DNA from: Thermogemmatispora tikiterensis | Lineage (GTDB): Bacteria; Chloroflexota; Ktedonobacteria; Ktedonobacterales; Ktedonobacteraceae | Assembly: GCF_003268475.1 (NCBI RefSeq) | Contig: NZ_MCIF01000002.1 | Span: forward strand, 2,639,312-2,703,311 | Direction of reading: 5' to 3' | DNA: 64,000 nt | Shown: positions 43,444 through 52,346 of the stretch, piece after piece | How positions within the stretch are numbered: position 1 is the stretch's first letter | Layout: the number at the start of each line of letters is the position of its first letter | Notes under the pieces: generated by a model | Database searches by the model: none | What the model was told of the DNA's origin: nothing | Seen by the model: the letters and a program-made list of their open reading frames with translations, nothing else | Program-made: the position numbers and the translations under genes

Positions 43444-43475
43444 GGAAGGAAGGAAGGAAGGAAGGAAGGAAGGAA
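43444..43475 (+). repeat. (GGAA)8 tetranucleotide tract before the PPTase gene
   Basis: Eight exact GGAA units, then AGAAGGAGGG and the PPTase start 22 bp later. The tract lies in the leader and itself resembles stacked ribosome sites. Such tracts can slip during replication. 43255-43443 shows no other feature. Confidence 0.9.
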
Positions 43476-43497
43476 AGAAGGAGGGTCAGGTCACTGA

Positions 43498-44289
43498 ATG
43501 AGTACTCTGCCTTCCTGGCAGCACTGGCCATGCGCGCCAGCCCATCTGCGCCTCGCTCGTGGTGAGGTCCATATTTGGTGCGCCTCGCTGGCTCTCCCCC
43601 CCGCCAGTGTGGAACGCCTGACTGCAGTTCTGACACCCGCTGAGCAGGATCATGCTGCCCGCTTCCGCTCAGCCCAGGCCCGTCAGCACTTCGTGGCGGC
43701 ACGCGCCACCCTGCGTCTCATTCTCAGCCGCTATCTTGGGCTTCCTCCTCAGCAGCTGCGCTTGCGCACCAATCCCTGGGGAAAACCAGAGCTAGAACCG
43801 AGGCCAGCTAGCTCTCAGCCCACCGTAACCTTCAATCTGTCGCACTCCGAAGCACTCGCTCTCTATGCTGTGACAGGCGGACTGGCGATCGGTATCGACC
43901 TCGAGTATCAGCGTCCGCTCTCCGAGGCTGAGCTGGAACAGCTCGCCGCCCGCTACTTTGCCCCCGCGGAATACAGGGCGCTCCTCAGCCTGCCTTACGA
44001 GGAGAGGCTGCCGGCTTTTTTCCGCTGCTGGACGCGCAAAGAGGCCTACGTCAAGGCACGCGGTCAGGGTCTTTCGCTGCCTTTAGACGCCTTTGAGGTG
44101 TCGCTCACTCCCGATTCTCCTGCCAGACTGCTGGCAAGCTATGAAGATCCAGACGCCCCTCAACGCTGGTCTTTGCTGGCCATTGATCCATCGCCTGCTT
44201 ATAGCGCTGCCCTGGCAGTTGAGGGTCGTATCGAGCATGTAGCGTATTTCCGCTGGAACAATTACGATCTTCTTTCTTCGACTACTTGA
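43498..44289 (+). CDS. 4'-phosphopantetheinyl transferase, Sfp type
   Basis: A 263-aa enzyme that moves phosphopantetheine from CoA to a carrier protein serine. It has VTFNLSHSEALALYAV, LAIGIDLEYQRPL (metal Asp/Glu, about 125-137), and FFRCWTRKEAYVKARGQGLSLPLD (WxxKEA, about 178-201). The two-domain Sfp length fits. No NRPS, PKS or ACP gene is in the window, so the partner is elsewhere. ATG 43498 is preceded by GGAGGG at 12 bp and the GGAA tract. Confidence 0.92.
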   Translation: MSTLPSWQHWPCAPAHLRLARGEVHIWCASLALPPASVERLTAVLTPAEQDHAARFRSAQARQHFVAARATLRLILSRYLGLPPQQLRLRTNPWGKPELEPRPASSQPTVTFNLSHSEALALYAVTGGLAIGIDLEYQRPLSEAELEQLAARYFAPAEYRALLSLPYEERLPAFFRCWTRKEAYVKARGQGLSLPLDAFEVSLTPDSPARLLASYEDPDAPQRWSLLAIDPSPAYSAALAVEGRIEHVAYFRWNNYDLLSSTT

Positions 44290-44374
44290 CAAAGCAAGCG
44301 TTCAGGCCCATAATCCAGGCCGTGGGCTATCATCAGTTGGCGGCGGCTTTCATGAGAGCAAGGAGGCCCGGATC

Positions 44375-46357
44375 ATGCAAGAGCACAACAGCGGTGAGCT
44401 GCCTCCAGCCGAAGTACTGCGCAGCCAGGCTATCAGTATCATCGAGGTGCGACCCACTGACACGCGCCAGAGCGTGCTCACGGCCATCTTGACGCAAGAG
44501 AAGCTGGGGCGCAGACAAACAGTCTTGCTTCTGCCAGCCGAGAATAAGGCTTTCCATCGCAAGGTTGATTTTGAAGGGTTGCGAGAGCTACAGCGGGAGC
44601 TGCAGACGCAGCTCATCGTTATTGCCCAGCCTGATTCGAAGGTGGCCCACTACGCTCGCCAGCAGCGTTTTCCTGTCTTCTCCTCGCTGGAAGAGTATGC
44701 CGCCACAGCCCAGCTGTACCAGCCGTCGCCAGGCAAGAGTGCAGCAGCAGTTGCGGACCCGGCAGCGGTCGCCGAGGCAGAAAGTGGCCCCGCTGTCGAG
44801 TCAGGCGCTGATGCTCTGCGAGGTCCAGCTCCAGCAAAACCCGACTCCCAGGGCGGAGACAGCGAACCTGCCACGACGGCGATCGCTCCCCAACCTCCTC
44901 CCAACAGGGCGACCGGCGCCCTGCCTCCGTTGGTGCCGGTGACGAGCGCCCTCATCCCTCCCCCGCCCACGCGCAAGCATCGTCTTCCCCACCGCGTTCT
45001 TGCCAATAGGCGCTTCTGGCTACTCCTCGGCCTCGTCATCATGCTCCTGCTGCTCATCAGCATCGCGCTCATCCCGCTATCACAGCTCTTCGGCGGGGCA
45101 GCCAGCGCCGCCAATGTCATCATTGTTCCCGCAACGCGCGACCTCAAGCAGATCTACACCTTGAGCGGAGAGCCGGGCATCTCTGCCAACGCCGCCCGTC
45201 ACCAGATCAGTGCTCGCCTTCTGGCTTCATCCGAATTGCGCCAGAGCCGCCAGGTGCCAGCCAGCGGGCACGGCCTGACACCAGCAACACGAGCCGAGGG
45301 CATCTTGACCTTCTACAATGCCTTGCCCGTGCCTCAAAGCATTCCGAAAGGAACCATCCTGAGTGCTCCAAGCGGCGTTCAAGTCATCACCGATCAGACA
45401 GCCACATTGCCAGCAGCTACGCCCCCCGTGGAGTCCAGCGCTAGCGTTCCGGCTCATGCCTTGCAGCCAGGGAGTCAGGGCAATCTTCCGGCTTTCGCCT
45501 TTCACACCGTTTCCTGCTGCGGCAATGGCCTCACGGTCCAAAATGCTCTGGCCTTCAGCGGAGGAGCCGATCCACAATCCTACACCTATGTTCAACAGAG
45601 CGATATCGATCAGGCCAGCATGGTGCTCCAGACGAGCCTCATTGCAGCGGCCCAGCGCGATCTTCAGGCACGAGCGGCAGCTAATGAGCGCTTTGTCGGC
45701 GGAGCACAGTGCCCAGTCTTGACGAGCGCCGATCACCAGGCTGGCGATCGAGCATTAGAGGTGACAGTGACGGTCGTTGTCGCCTGCAGCGGTGAGGTCT
45801 ACGATCAAGTGGAGGCACGTATTCTGGCCGCCAGTCTGCTCGCCAACGATGCAGCAGGGAACCTCGGGCCAGGCTATAGTCTGGTAGATCAGATCGCCAC
45901 TAGTATCGTCTCGGCTACCCTCGATCAGCATCAGCAGGGCCTCATCACGCTTCGCGTGCAGGCCGAGGGCATCTGGGCCTATCGCTTCGATGCTCAAGCG
46001 CGCCAGCGACTGGCGAACCTGATCAAAGGAAAAACCCAGGAGCAGGCGCTGGCCCTGCTTCGACAGCAGCCCGGTATCCAGAGCGTCTCGCTCTCCCTCA
46101 GTGGCAATGGCTCCCGCTTGCCAGACAATTCTCACTTGATTAGCATCCATGTAGCCACAGTCGTCGGTTTGAAAGCATCGCCGCTGCCAACAGCGTTCCC
46201 TGACCAGCGCTTCGCCCAGCCTTCTCCTCCTGAACCAGCACAAGCACAGCCCGTCAGTGGTAGTGCATCTTTGGCGGCTCCCTCCCTCTTTCCTACGGCC
46301 TCACCCGCTGCGATCACTCCCACTCTCACGTCACAGGCTCAGATGGACCACAGCTAG
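44375..46357 (+). CDS. Single-pass membrane protein with baseplate-J-like outer region
   Basis: A 660-aa protein. Residues ~15-115 form a soluble alpha/beta domain (TVLLLPAENKAFHRKVDF, QLIVIAQPDSKVAHYARQQ). An Ala/Pro-rich stretch of about 90 residues follows. One membrane helix is at about 212-236 (FWLLLGLVIMLLLLISIALI). The outer part has TRAEGILTFYNALPVPQSIPKGTIL, PVESSASVPAHALQPGSQGNLPA and long helical stretches, as in proteins annotated baseplate J/gp47-like. The tail is Pro/Ala/Ser-rich. No other phage-tail gene is near, so a cell-envelope role is more likely than a phage one. ATG 44375 follows AAGGAGG. Confidence 0.65.
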   Translation: MQEHNSGELPPAEVLRSQAISIIEVRPTDTRQSVLTAILTQEKLGRRQTVLLLPAENKAFHRKVDFEGLRELQRELQTQLIVIAQPDSKVAHYARQQRFPVFSSLEEYAATAQLYQPSPGKSAAAVADPAAVAEAESGPAVESGADALRGPAPAKPDSQGGDSEPATTAIAPQPPPNRATGALPPLVPVTSALIPPPPTRKHRLPHRVLANRRFWLLLGLVIMLLLLISIALIPLSQLFGGAASAANVIIVPATRDLKQIYTLSGEPGISANAARHQISARLLASSELRQSRQVPASGHGLTPATRAEGILTFYNALPVPQSIPKGTILSAPSGVQVITDQTATLPAATPPVESSASVPAHALQPGSQGNLPAFAFHTVSCCGNGLTVQNALAFSGGADPQSYTYVQQSDIDQASMVLQTSLIAAAQRDLQARAAANERFVGGAQCPVLTSADHQAGDRALEVTVTVVVACSGEVYDQVEARILAASLLANDAAGNLGPGYSLVDQIATSIVSATLDQHQQGLITLRVQAEGIWAYRFDAQARQRLANLIKGKTQEQALALLRQQPGIQSVSLSLSGNGSRLPDNSHLISIHVATVVGLKASPLPTAFPDQRFAQPSPPEPAQAQPVSGSASLAAPSLFPTASPAAITPTLTSQAQMDHS

Positions 46358-46562
46358 TAACCTTGCCTTTGTGTTATCTGCCAGCCGTTCTCTCCAGCCG
46401 CAGGGAGGCTATCGCCCCCCCTTTTCCCTTCCATAAGCAGATCCCTATATATACATTGATCTGTCATAGAACGTGTCCATACTGAGAGCAGAAAGGAAAG
46501 TGACGGATCAGCATATATGCTCGTTGTGATAGAGACGCACATCAGGAAAGGAGCGGACTTCT

Positions 46563-47237
46563 GTGAGTCGGATTATTGTTCAGAGCGAAAAGGTTATTTC
46601 TGGTAGGCCAGAAGATATCTACGCAATTCTAGCTGACTATAAGGGCCGTCATCCGCAGATTCTGCCAGCTAACTTCCAGGACTATCGGGTTGAGCAGGGC
46701 GCCCAGGGTGAGGGTACGGTGGTGAGCTTTCGTCTGCACGCTGGCGGGCGGGAACGCCTCTACCGCATGCGTGTGAGCGAGCCAGTACGGGGCCAAACCC
46801 TGACGGAGAGCGACCTCAATTCTTCGCTGGTCACAACCTGGACGGTCACGCCGCTCGACGATGGGCAACGTACGCAGGTACGCATTGCAACAATGTGGGA
46901 AGGAGGCAGCGGTCTCGGCGGTTTCTTTGAGCGCCTCTTCGCCCCTTTGGGCCTGAGACGGATCTATAACCAGATCCTGGCTTCGCTGGCGGCTGTGGTC
47001 GAAGGGCGGCCCGCGGAGGAGCACCGCCCAAGCAGTCCGGTACTCTTACTACCGCTATTAGCGTTGATCATCGCCTTGCCTCTGTTGATTCGCCTGTTCC
47101 AGCAACGCCGCCGACGCTCGCAGCTGCCAGTCCGCGTTGTCCCCGCCAGCACCCTGAAAGAGGCACGCTCGCGGCTTCGCGAGGCTCGCCAGCAGGCTGC
47201 CCGTACCTTGCCTCGCCTGCGCTCCTTGCGCGCCTGA
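46563..47237 (+). CDS. SRPBCC-family protein with C-terminal membrane helix
   Basis: A 224-aa protein. Residues 1-145 look like a polyketide-cyclase/START-type SRPBCC fold (IIVQSEKVISGRPEDIYAILADYKGRHPQIL, LNSSLVTTWTVTPLDDGQRTQVRIATMWEGG, then the long C-terminal helix FFERLFAPLGLRRIYNQILASLAAVVEG). A membrane helix at about 160-175 (LLLPLLALIIALPLLI) and a basic Arg/Gln-rich tail follow. The fold binds hydrophobic ligands in other proteins; the ligand here is unknown. GTG 46563 follows AAAGGAG. Confidence 0.8.
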   Translation: MSRIIVQSEKVISGRPEDIYAILADYKGRHPQILPANFQDYRVEQGAQGEGTVVSFRLHAGGRERLYRMRVSEPVRGQTLTESDLNSSLVTTWTVTPLDDGQRTQVRIATMWEGGSGLGGFFERLFAPLGLRRIYNQILASLAAVVEGRPAEEHRPSSPVLLLPLLALIIALPLLIRLFQQRRRRSQLPVRVVPASTLKEARSRLREARQQAARTLPRLRSLRA

Positions 47238-47280
47238 GCAAACCTGGTGGCCATTCTTAATCACCCTCAGTCGAGCAGGA

Positions 47281-47309
47281 GAGACGCCGACTGTCGCAAG
47301 CGGCGTCTC
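47281..47309 (+). terminator. Probable terminator after the SRPBCC gene
   Basis: GAGACGCCG (47281-47289) pairs with CGGCGTCTC (47301-47309), followed by a pyrimidine-rich CTTGTCTCTTTCC. The T-tract is imperfect. Confidence 0.6.
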
Positions 47310-47347
47310 CTTGTCTCTTTCCTTCCTGTCATTTCACCGCTCGCTGC

Positions 47348-47376
47348 TTGACAATCTCCCCTGAAGTCGTTATCCT
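47348..47376 (+). promoter_or_regulatory. Promoter before the DUF2961-like gene
   Basis: TTGACA (47348-47353), 17-bp spacer, TATCCT (47371-47376). The leader to 47720 is about 340 nt. I could not match it to a known riboswitch class, and no ORF with a ribosome site lies in it. Confidence 0.55.
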
Positions 47377-47719
47377 CCAAAGAAGGGATAGGAGCAGAAG
47401 ATTATAAACAAGCTAGCTATGATAAAAATGACGGTGCGCTTCTAGAAGAGAAAAAGGCTCGCTTGCTCCTGGCGACTATCTACGTCTACTCTCTCTGCCT
47501 GCGCAGCCCGATAGCACTGCTGCGATCGGTAGAGGCAAGGTCTCGGCCCCGATCCCTTGTGGCGAATCGGCTGTGATGGAAGAGGCGGGTAAGAGACCCG
47601 GAGAGCGGCAAGTCCCTGGGCAAGAGACCTGGCTCCAGGAGGAATCAGGTTTTGCTTGAGCTTACCTGGTACTCGCGGGAGAGCAATCGCCCATCCCCAT
47701 TGGGGAGAAGAGATAGAGG

Positions 47720-49819
47720 ATGGCTTTCGTGATGAGAGTGCAGTGGCCTGGTGAGTATTGGGAGAGGAAGATCAGCCGCGGTCGCCTGCTGCTCTATCTG
47801 GCGTTGTTCGTCATGCTGCTACCGCTGCTGGTGACACTCGCTGGTAGATCAGCCACGGGGTTCGCTTCCGTGGGAGGCGACTGTACTGCGCTCTTCCTCT
47901 CCCCCGGGCGCACGGCTCCGCTCTATCTGGGCCTGGCCGCCTACCGCTTCGTGGACAAGCTGGCCTATCTGGAGATCGGCGATCGTGTCCTGGGCTTGTC
48001 CACAGCTGATCTTTACGGGAACAACGCCGATTCTTCCCATTACCTGCGTTCACTCGCGGGCGGCGGGCGCGTCCTTTTTGATGCGCTCGGTCCCGGCCTC
48101 TTGACCTTCGCCCGTATGCAGGAGGAGATCGGCGCACCCTGGCTGCTCTACCGCGATGGCGAGCTGCAGAAGTTCTCGGCCAGCGATTTGGGCCAGCGAC
48201 GGCCCACCTCACAGACGGCCAGTCGCTTTCCCTACCCTTTTTCCCTGAATCCGAGCGAAGATGAGGGAAGCAGTATTATTGCGCTGCCGCTTCCTTTCGC
48301 TCAACGCCTGACGCTGAGCACAACGCATCGCAACGGTAATTTTTATGCGCTTTATCGGCGCCTTCCCTGGGGGATCGCTCCCCCACAGTGCCCCTCCAGC
48401 ACGATAGCGCAGACGGCCACGTTGGTCAGTACCCATACTCCAGCTTTGCCAGCAGCGGCCTCCAAATACCGGCAAAGCGGTCAGCTCACGGTGTCGCCAG
48501 GAAAGCGTGTGACCTTTCTGACTCTGCAGGGGCCTGCCCAGGTACGGGAATTGACCTTTCGTGTGCCACTGAGCGAGGCGGTCGCTTTTGGAAGGAGCTG
48601 GCTGTCGATCGCCTGGGATGGCGAGCGACGGCCCTCGGTAACCGCCCCTGTGAAGTTTCTCGCTGGTGATGGCGCCGGCCTCTATCAACCCGCGGGCCGC
48701 CCACTGGTGGCCGGCTGGTTGGCGACGATCCAGAGCGAGGGCAGCGGCGATCAGCGATTGATGGCCTTCCATCTTTACTGGCCGATGCCTTTCTCGCGCA
48801 GCGCTCGCTTTATGCTGCAGTCCTCCCAACGGCTGACTGCCGTAGATTGGAGCGTGGCCTTTGAGCCTTTTCCTGATCCCCCCAGTTGGTGGGGGACCTT
48901 TCATGCTACCTACACCAGTGTGAGTCATCCGCCACAGGGTCAGGCTCTGACGTTGCTGGATGTCCGCGGAAGCGGCAAGCTTGTTGGCACGGTGATTAAT
49001 TTCTGGCGACCCGATGGGACGCTGGAAGGCAATCCAGAGATCACGCTTGATGATAGCCTGACTCCTCAAATCGAGGTTACGGGTACCGAAGAATGGGGCC
49101 TCGGCGGCGACTACTGGCACGGCGGTCGCCAGACGAGCCTGCCTCTGGGTGGCTTTCCCAGCGGTCCAGATAATCCATCGGGGAGCGAGCGCGATGGCGC
49201 AGCCCTCTACCGCTTCCTTGTCGCTGACAGTATCCCGTTCAACCGCCATCTGGTCTTCCGTCTGGAACATGGCAGCCACAATCAGAGTCCTTACCCCTAT
49301 CGCGCTCTCTTGCTCTGGTATGGGACAGCACGTCAGACGGCAACTCTTAGCGATACACTGCTCCCAGCCCAGGCAGGCAGCCGCTTGCAACATGGCTATC
49401 AGGCCACAGATGAACACTTCTATGATCTGCGCGCCGCTGCCATTTACCAGCAGGGGAATATCACGCGAAGCGGCACCGTCAGTGCGACGGGGGGGGCGAT
49501 CTCGTTCAGCCTCCGCCTGACGGCCAACAACGTCGGGGCTTTTCTGCGCCGCCTTTTTGACTACTGCACCCCCAATCAGAGCGCCGCAGTCTACGTCGAT
49601 GGGACTTTCGCCGGGATCTGGTACAGCGCCGGTGTGGCTAATCATGGCCCGCCCGGCTCGCCTCGCCGCTGCTGGCGCGAGGAAGACTATCCGCTGCCAG
49701 CTCAGTTGACGGCGGGCAAAAGCGCCATCCACCTGCGCCTTGTCCCCGTCTCTTTGAGCCAGACATCCTTATCAGCCTGGACGGCCTTCCGCTATCAAGC
49801 GTATAGCTTCCTGCCCTAG
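47720..49819 (+). CDS. Membrane-anchored DUF2961-like protein
   Basis: A 699-aa protein with an N-terminal membrane anchor (about 20-41, LLLYLALFVMLLPLLVTLAG), so most of it lies outside the cell. DUF2961-like marks: VRELTFRVP..., LSIAWDGERRPSVTAPVKFLAGDG (about 293-316), MAFHLYWPMPFSRSARFML (about 350-368), and GGDYWHGGRQTSLPLGGF...ALYRFLVADSIPFNRHLVFRLEHG (about 458-515). The family is beta-rich and linked to carbohydrates in some species; here the substrate is unknown. An antisense frame of similar length is a GC-codon shadow. Confidence 0.75.
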   Translation: MAFVMRVQWPGEYWERKISRGRLLLYLALFVMLLPLLVTLAGRSATGFASVGGDCTALFLSPGRTAPLYLGLAAYRFVDKLAYLEIGDRVLGLSTADLYGNNADSSHYLRSLAGGGRVLFDALGPGLLTFARMQEEIGAPWLLYRDGELQKFSASDLGQRRPTSQTASRFPYPFSLNPSEDEGSSIIALPLPFAQRLTLSTTHRNGNFYALYRRLPWGIAPPQCPSSTIAQTATLVSTHTPALPAAASKYRQSGQLTVSPGKRVTFLTLQGPAQVRELTFRVPLSEAVAFGRSWLSIAWDGERRPSVTAPVKFLAGDGAGLYQPAGRPLVAGWLATIQSEGSGDQRLMAFHLYWPMPFSRSARFMLQSSQRLTAVDWSVAFEPFPDPPSWWGTFHATYTSVSHPPQGQALTLLDVRGSGKLVGTVINFWRPDGTLEGNPEITLDDSLTPQIEVTGTEEWGLGGDYWHGGRQTSLPLGGFPSGPDNPSGSERDGAALYRFLVADSIPFNRHLVFRLEHGSHNQSPYPYRALLLWYGTARQTATLSDTLLPAQAGSRLQHGYQATDEHFYDLRAAAIYQQGNITRSGTVSATGGAISFSLRLTANNVGAFLRRLFDYCTPNQSAAVYVDGTFAGIWYSAGVANHGPPGSPRRCWREEDYPLPAQLTAGKSAIHLRLVPVSLSQTSLSAWTAFRYQAYSFLP

Positions 49820-49930
49820 ACTAGTCTCCTCTGCCCGCAGCGGTTCAAACACCTGTGCCCCGGAAGCGCACCTTACATCCAGTAAGACCGACATCCTTTC
49901 ACCATCAGTGCGGTAGAAAATCACAGGCAT

Positions 49931-49966
49931 TTGGCAGCTGATCATGGTAGGCTATCGTTACGATAG
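49931..49966 (+). promoter_or_regulatory. Possible promoter/operator before the DegT gene
   Basis: TTGGCA (49931-49936) and TATCGT (49953-49958), spacer 16 bp. The -10 is part of the inverted repeat CTATCG-TTA-CGATAG (49952-49966), a plausible operator. About 80 bp before the gene. Confidence 0.4.
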
Positions 49967-50044
49967 AAGTGCTCATCTTGAGCACAGTGATCATCGCGTC
50001 CACCGCGGCCTCAATTGTAGACCGCGCAGCAAGGAGGCATAGCT

Positions 50045-51304
50045 ATGAGCCGGTCAGCTTCTTACGCTACTGCAGCCGCTGCCCCGAGCGAGGCCCGGCC
50101 ATTGATTCCCGCTCAGGGCAACGGGCGCCGTCTCTTGCAACGACTCAACGCTCTCCAGCAGGAAGTGGCCGAGGTCGTAGAGGAGGCAGTTGAGAGCGGC
50201 AGTCACACCAATGGGCCTCGTGTCCAGGCCCTGGAAGAGGCATTTAAGACCTATCTTCAGGTGGCCGATGCGATCGCCGTCAATAGCGGCAGCTCTGCTT
50301 TGCGGGCCGCCTGCGAACTGCTGCGCCTGCCCCCTGGAACCGAGGTCATTGTCCCGGCCTATACGTTTATTATGACCGCATATGCGGTCAACGATGCCTT
50401 TGCTTTCGAGCCGCAGAGCGGAGCGCTAGCCAAAGGCGGTTTGATCCCTGTCTTTGTAGATATCGATCCTCAAACTTATACCATCGATCTGGCCAGCGTC
50501 AGGGAAGCTTTGAGCGAGCGTACACGGGCCATCATCGCCGTCCATATGCTGGGCCAAATGGCCGACATGCGCCCCTTGCTCGATCTGGCCGATGAGCACC
50601 AGCTTTTTGTCATTGAGGATGCCGCCCAGGCCCACGGCGCAACCTACACTGATCCCCAGACGAACCATATTTACCAGGCGGGGAGTATGGGCGATTGCGG
50701 CTGCTTTTCGCTGAGCGATGTGAAAAACATTGGCTCGATGGGCAATGATGCGGGCCTGCTGACACTGACTACGCGCCTCGGCTCCCGCCTGCCAGCCCTC
50801 ACCGCTGAGGCCCGCGCCTGGCGCAATACAGGGCGCCTCGGTCGGCACCGCTATGAGCACCAGACCTGGGGTATCCGTGCACGGATGGATGAATATTCAG
50901 CGTCAGAGTGCCTGGCCCAGTTGCGCTATCTCGATAGCTGGGTGAGCCGTCGTCAACAGATTGCCGCACGCTATAACACTGCTCTGGCCGGCACCTCCTT
51001 CACGCCACCCTATACTGCACCTGGTCGCACCCATGCTTTCTTTAATTACATGGTCAAAGCGCCCACGCTGGAAGCCCGTCGCCTGCTGGAGTCTCGCCTG
51101 CGCGCGGCGGGTATCCAGGTCGCCGATACCTACAGTGTGGTGCCAGACCAGCCACTCTATCGCCAGGGTTCGCTTCCCTGCCGTATCGTGGCCGCCGAGC
51201 GAGCACGAGAGGTCGCTCGCCTGCTGGTGGCCATCCCTTGTTATCCCGAGCTTGGAGAGGAGGAGGTTGCCCGCATCGAGGAAGTGTTGAGCCGCTGCCC
51301 GTAG
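50045..51304 (+). CDS. DegT/DnrJ/EryC1/StrS-family aminotransferase
   Basis: A 419-aa PLP enzyme of the sugar-aminotransferase family. It has VNSGSSALRAACELLRLPPGTEVIVPAYTF (about 79-110), VIEDAAQAHGA (about 190-200), and the PLP lysine in LSDVKNIGSMGNDAG (Lys 227). The C-terminal domain RMDEYSASECLAQLRYLD is typical. Such enzymes aminate keto-sugars for surface polysaccharides or natural products; no sugar genes are close, so the substrate stays open. ATG 50045 follows AAGGAGG. Confidence 0.9.
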   Translation: MSRSASYATAAAAPSEARPLIPAQGNGRRLLQRLNALQQEVAEVVEEAVESGSHTNGPRVQALEEAFKTYLQVADAIAVNSGSSALRAACELLRLPPGTEVIVPAYTFIMTAYAVNDAFAFEPQSGALAKGGLIPVFVDIDPQTYTIDLASVREALSERTRAIIAVHMLGQMADMRPLLDLADEHQLFVIEDAAQAHGATYTDPQTNHIYQAGSMGDCGCFSLSDVKNIGSMGNDAGLLTLTTRLGSRLPALTAEARAWRNTGRLGRHRYEHQTWGIRARMDEYSASECLAQLRYLDSWVSRRQQIAARYNTALAGTSFTPPYTAPGRTHAFFNYMVKAPTLEARRLLESRLRAAGIQVADTYSVVPDQPLYRQGSLPCRIVAAERAREVARLLVAIPCYPELGEEEVARIEEVLSRCP

Positions 51305-51450
51305 GCGGCCCCCTGCCAGGCCTCTTCATCAGAGGATGGGCACAGCGCCGGTGGCAAGGCTTCTTTCTTGCTGCCTCTCCCGCCGTCTCTCTTCTTCTTC
51401 CTTGCGCCGGCGCTGGCCTCTCTCCTTCTCTCTCCCCCTTGATTTTTATT

Positions 51451-51864
51451 TTATTCAGGATGGGCCTGCTGAGCAGGAGGCTCGGCCTCGCTCTCACCCA
51501 GGTGCGTCTTGATGAGCGCCAGTAGCTCTTCGGTCCGGAAGGGCTTGGTGAGATAGGCGCTGGCTCCCGCCAGACGCCCCTTGAGACGGTCTAGTACGCC
51601 ATCGTAACCGGAGAGGATGACGACGACCGGGCGCCGAGGGTGACGGGCTTTGAGGATCTGTGCAATACGGTAGCCACTCAGGCGCGGCAAGGCAATGTCC
51701 AGGAGCACGAGATCGGGGAGAAGATCGCGCTGCTCCGCCAGGGTTCTGATGGCCTCGACGCCATCGGCATAGGTCAGACAATCGATGCCCTGGCGTCGCA
51801 AACATACCTCGACGATCTTGCGCACCGGCAATGAGTCGTCGATCACCATGACAAGCTTGCCCAT
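51451..51864 (-). CDS. Single-domain response regulator
   Basis: A 137-aa CheY-like receiver. It starts MGKLVMVIDDSLPVRKIVEV; phospho-acceptor Asp in LPDLVLLDIALPRLSGY (about 54-70); switch Ser in VVILSGYDG; Lys in YLTKPFRTEEL. No output domain is present, so it signals through a partner. The Pro/Ala/Gln tail is short. ATG 51864 has GGAAGG upstream; the in-frame start at 51942 adds non-family sequence. It lies downstream of the sigma factor and PP2C genes. Confidence 0.92.
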   Translation of the reverse strand: MGKLVMVIDDSLPVRKIVEVCLRRQGIDCLTYADGVEAIRTLAEQRDLLPDLVLLDIALPRLSGYRIAQILKARHPRRPVVVILSGYDGVLDRLKGRLAGASAYLTKPFRTEELLALIKTHLGESEAEPPAQQAHPE

Positions 51865-52346
51865 CGTGGCCTGCCCCTTCCTGGAAACGAGGCCCAATCG
51901 CTGGCTGGCCTTCAGCCGAGCGATCTGGCCCCCATCGGTCAATCATATCGGCAGGTGGTTGTTACTTGTTCATCTGGCTAGGAGGGTGATCAGCCAGCGG
52001 CGATGAAGGCCCCTGGTTTTCCGCCGTAGGTGATAGGATAGCCCGCCTTCGTTATGCATGGGCACGGGCGGGTGCTTTCGCCGAAATACCTGTCTCCTCT
52101 TGTTTGTAGCCTGTCTATGAATCAACTGACTCCAGGCTGGACCTTGATCTGACGTGAGGCTCCTTCTCTTCTCCCTGGCAGTCCCTGCTTTCTCGCCGAC
52201 AGCGTCCCGCGGCTGCTTTCTCGTAGGCCAGAGCGGCTGAGGCGGGTCTGGTCTGGCCGGCCTGGCCCGGCCAGGAGAGGTACAGCGCTCTTGCTGTCCG
52301 CCTGTCCCCCTGGCCCAGGCGCAGCGACCGATCAAGCTCTGCTCCA
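51865..52346. other. Intergenic region, no gene seen
   Basis: 482 bp between the response regulator and the sigma factor stop. It is GC-rich, with a GGCC-rich inverted segment near 52240-52275 (GGCCGG repeats) that could end sigma transcription. No T-tract, promoter consensus or ORF with a ribosome site was found. Confidence 0.5.

Noticed and set aside
48209..49732. Long open frame (507 codons) on the minus strand inside the DUF2961-like gene
   Set aside because: It is an antisense shadow of a high-GC gene; composition is not protein-like and it has no ribosome site or family marks.
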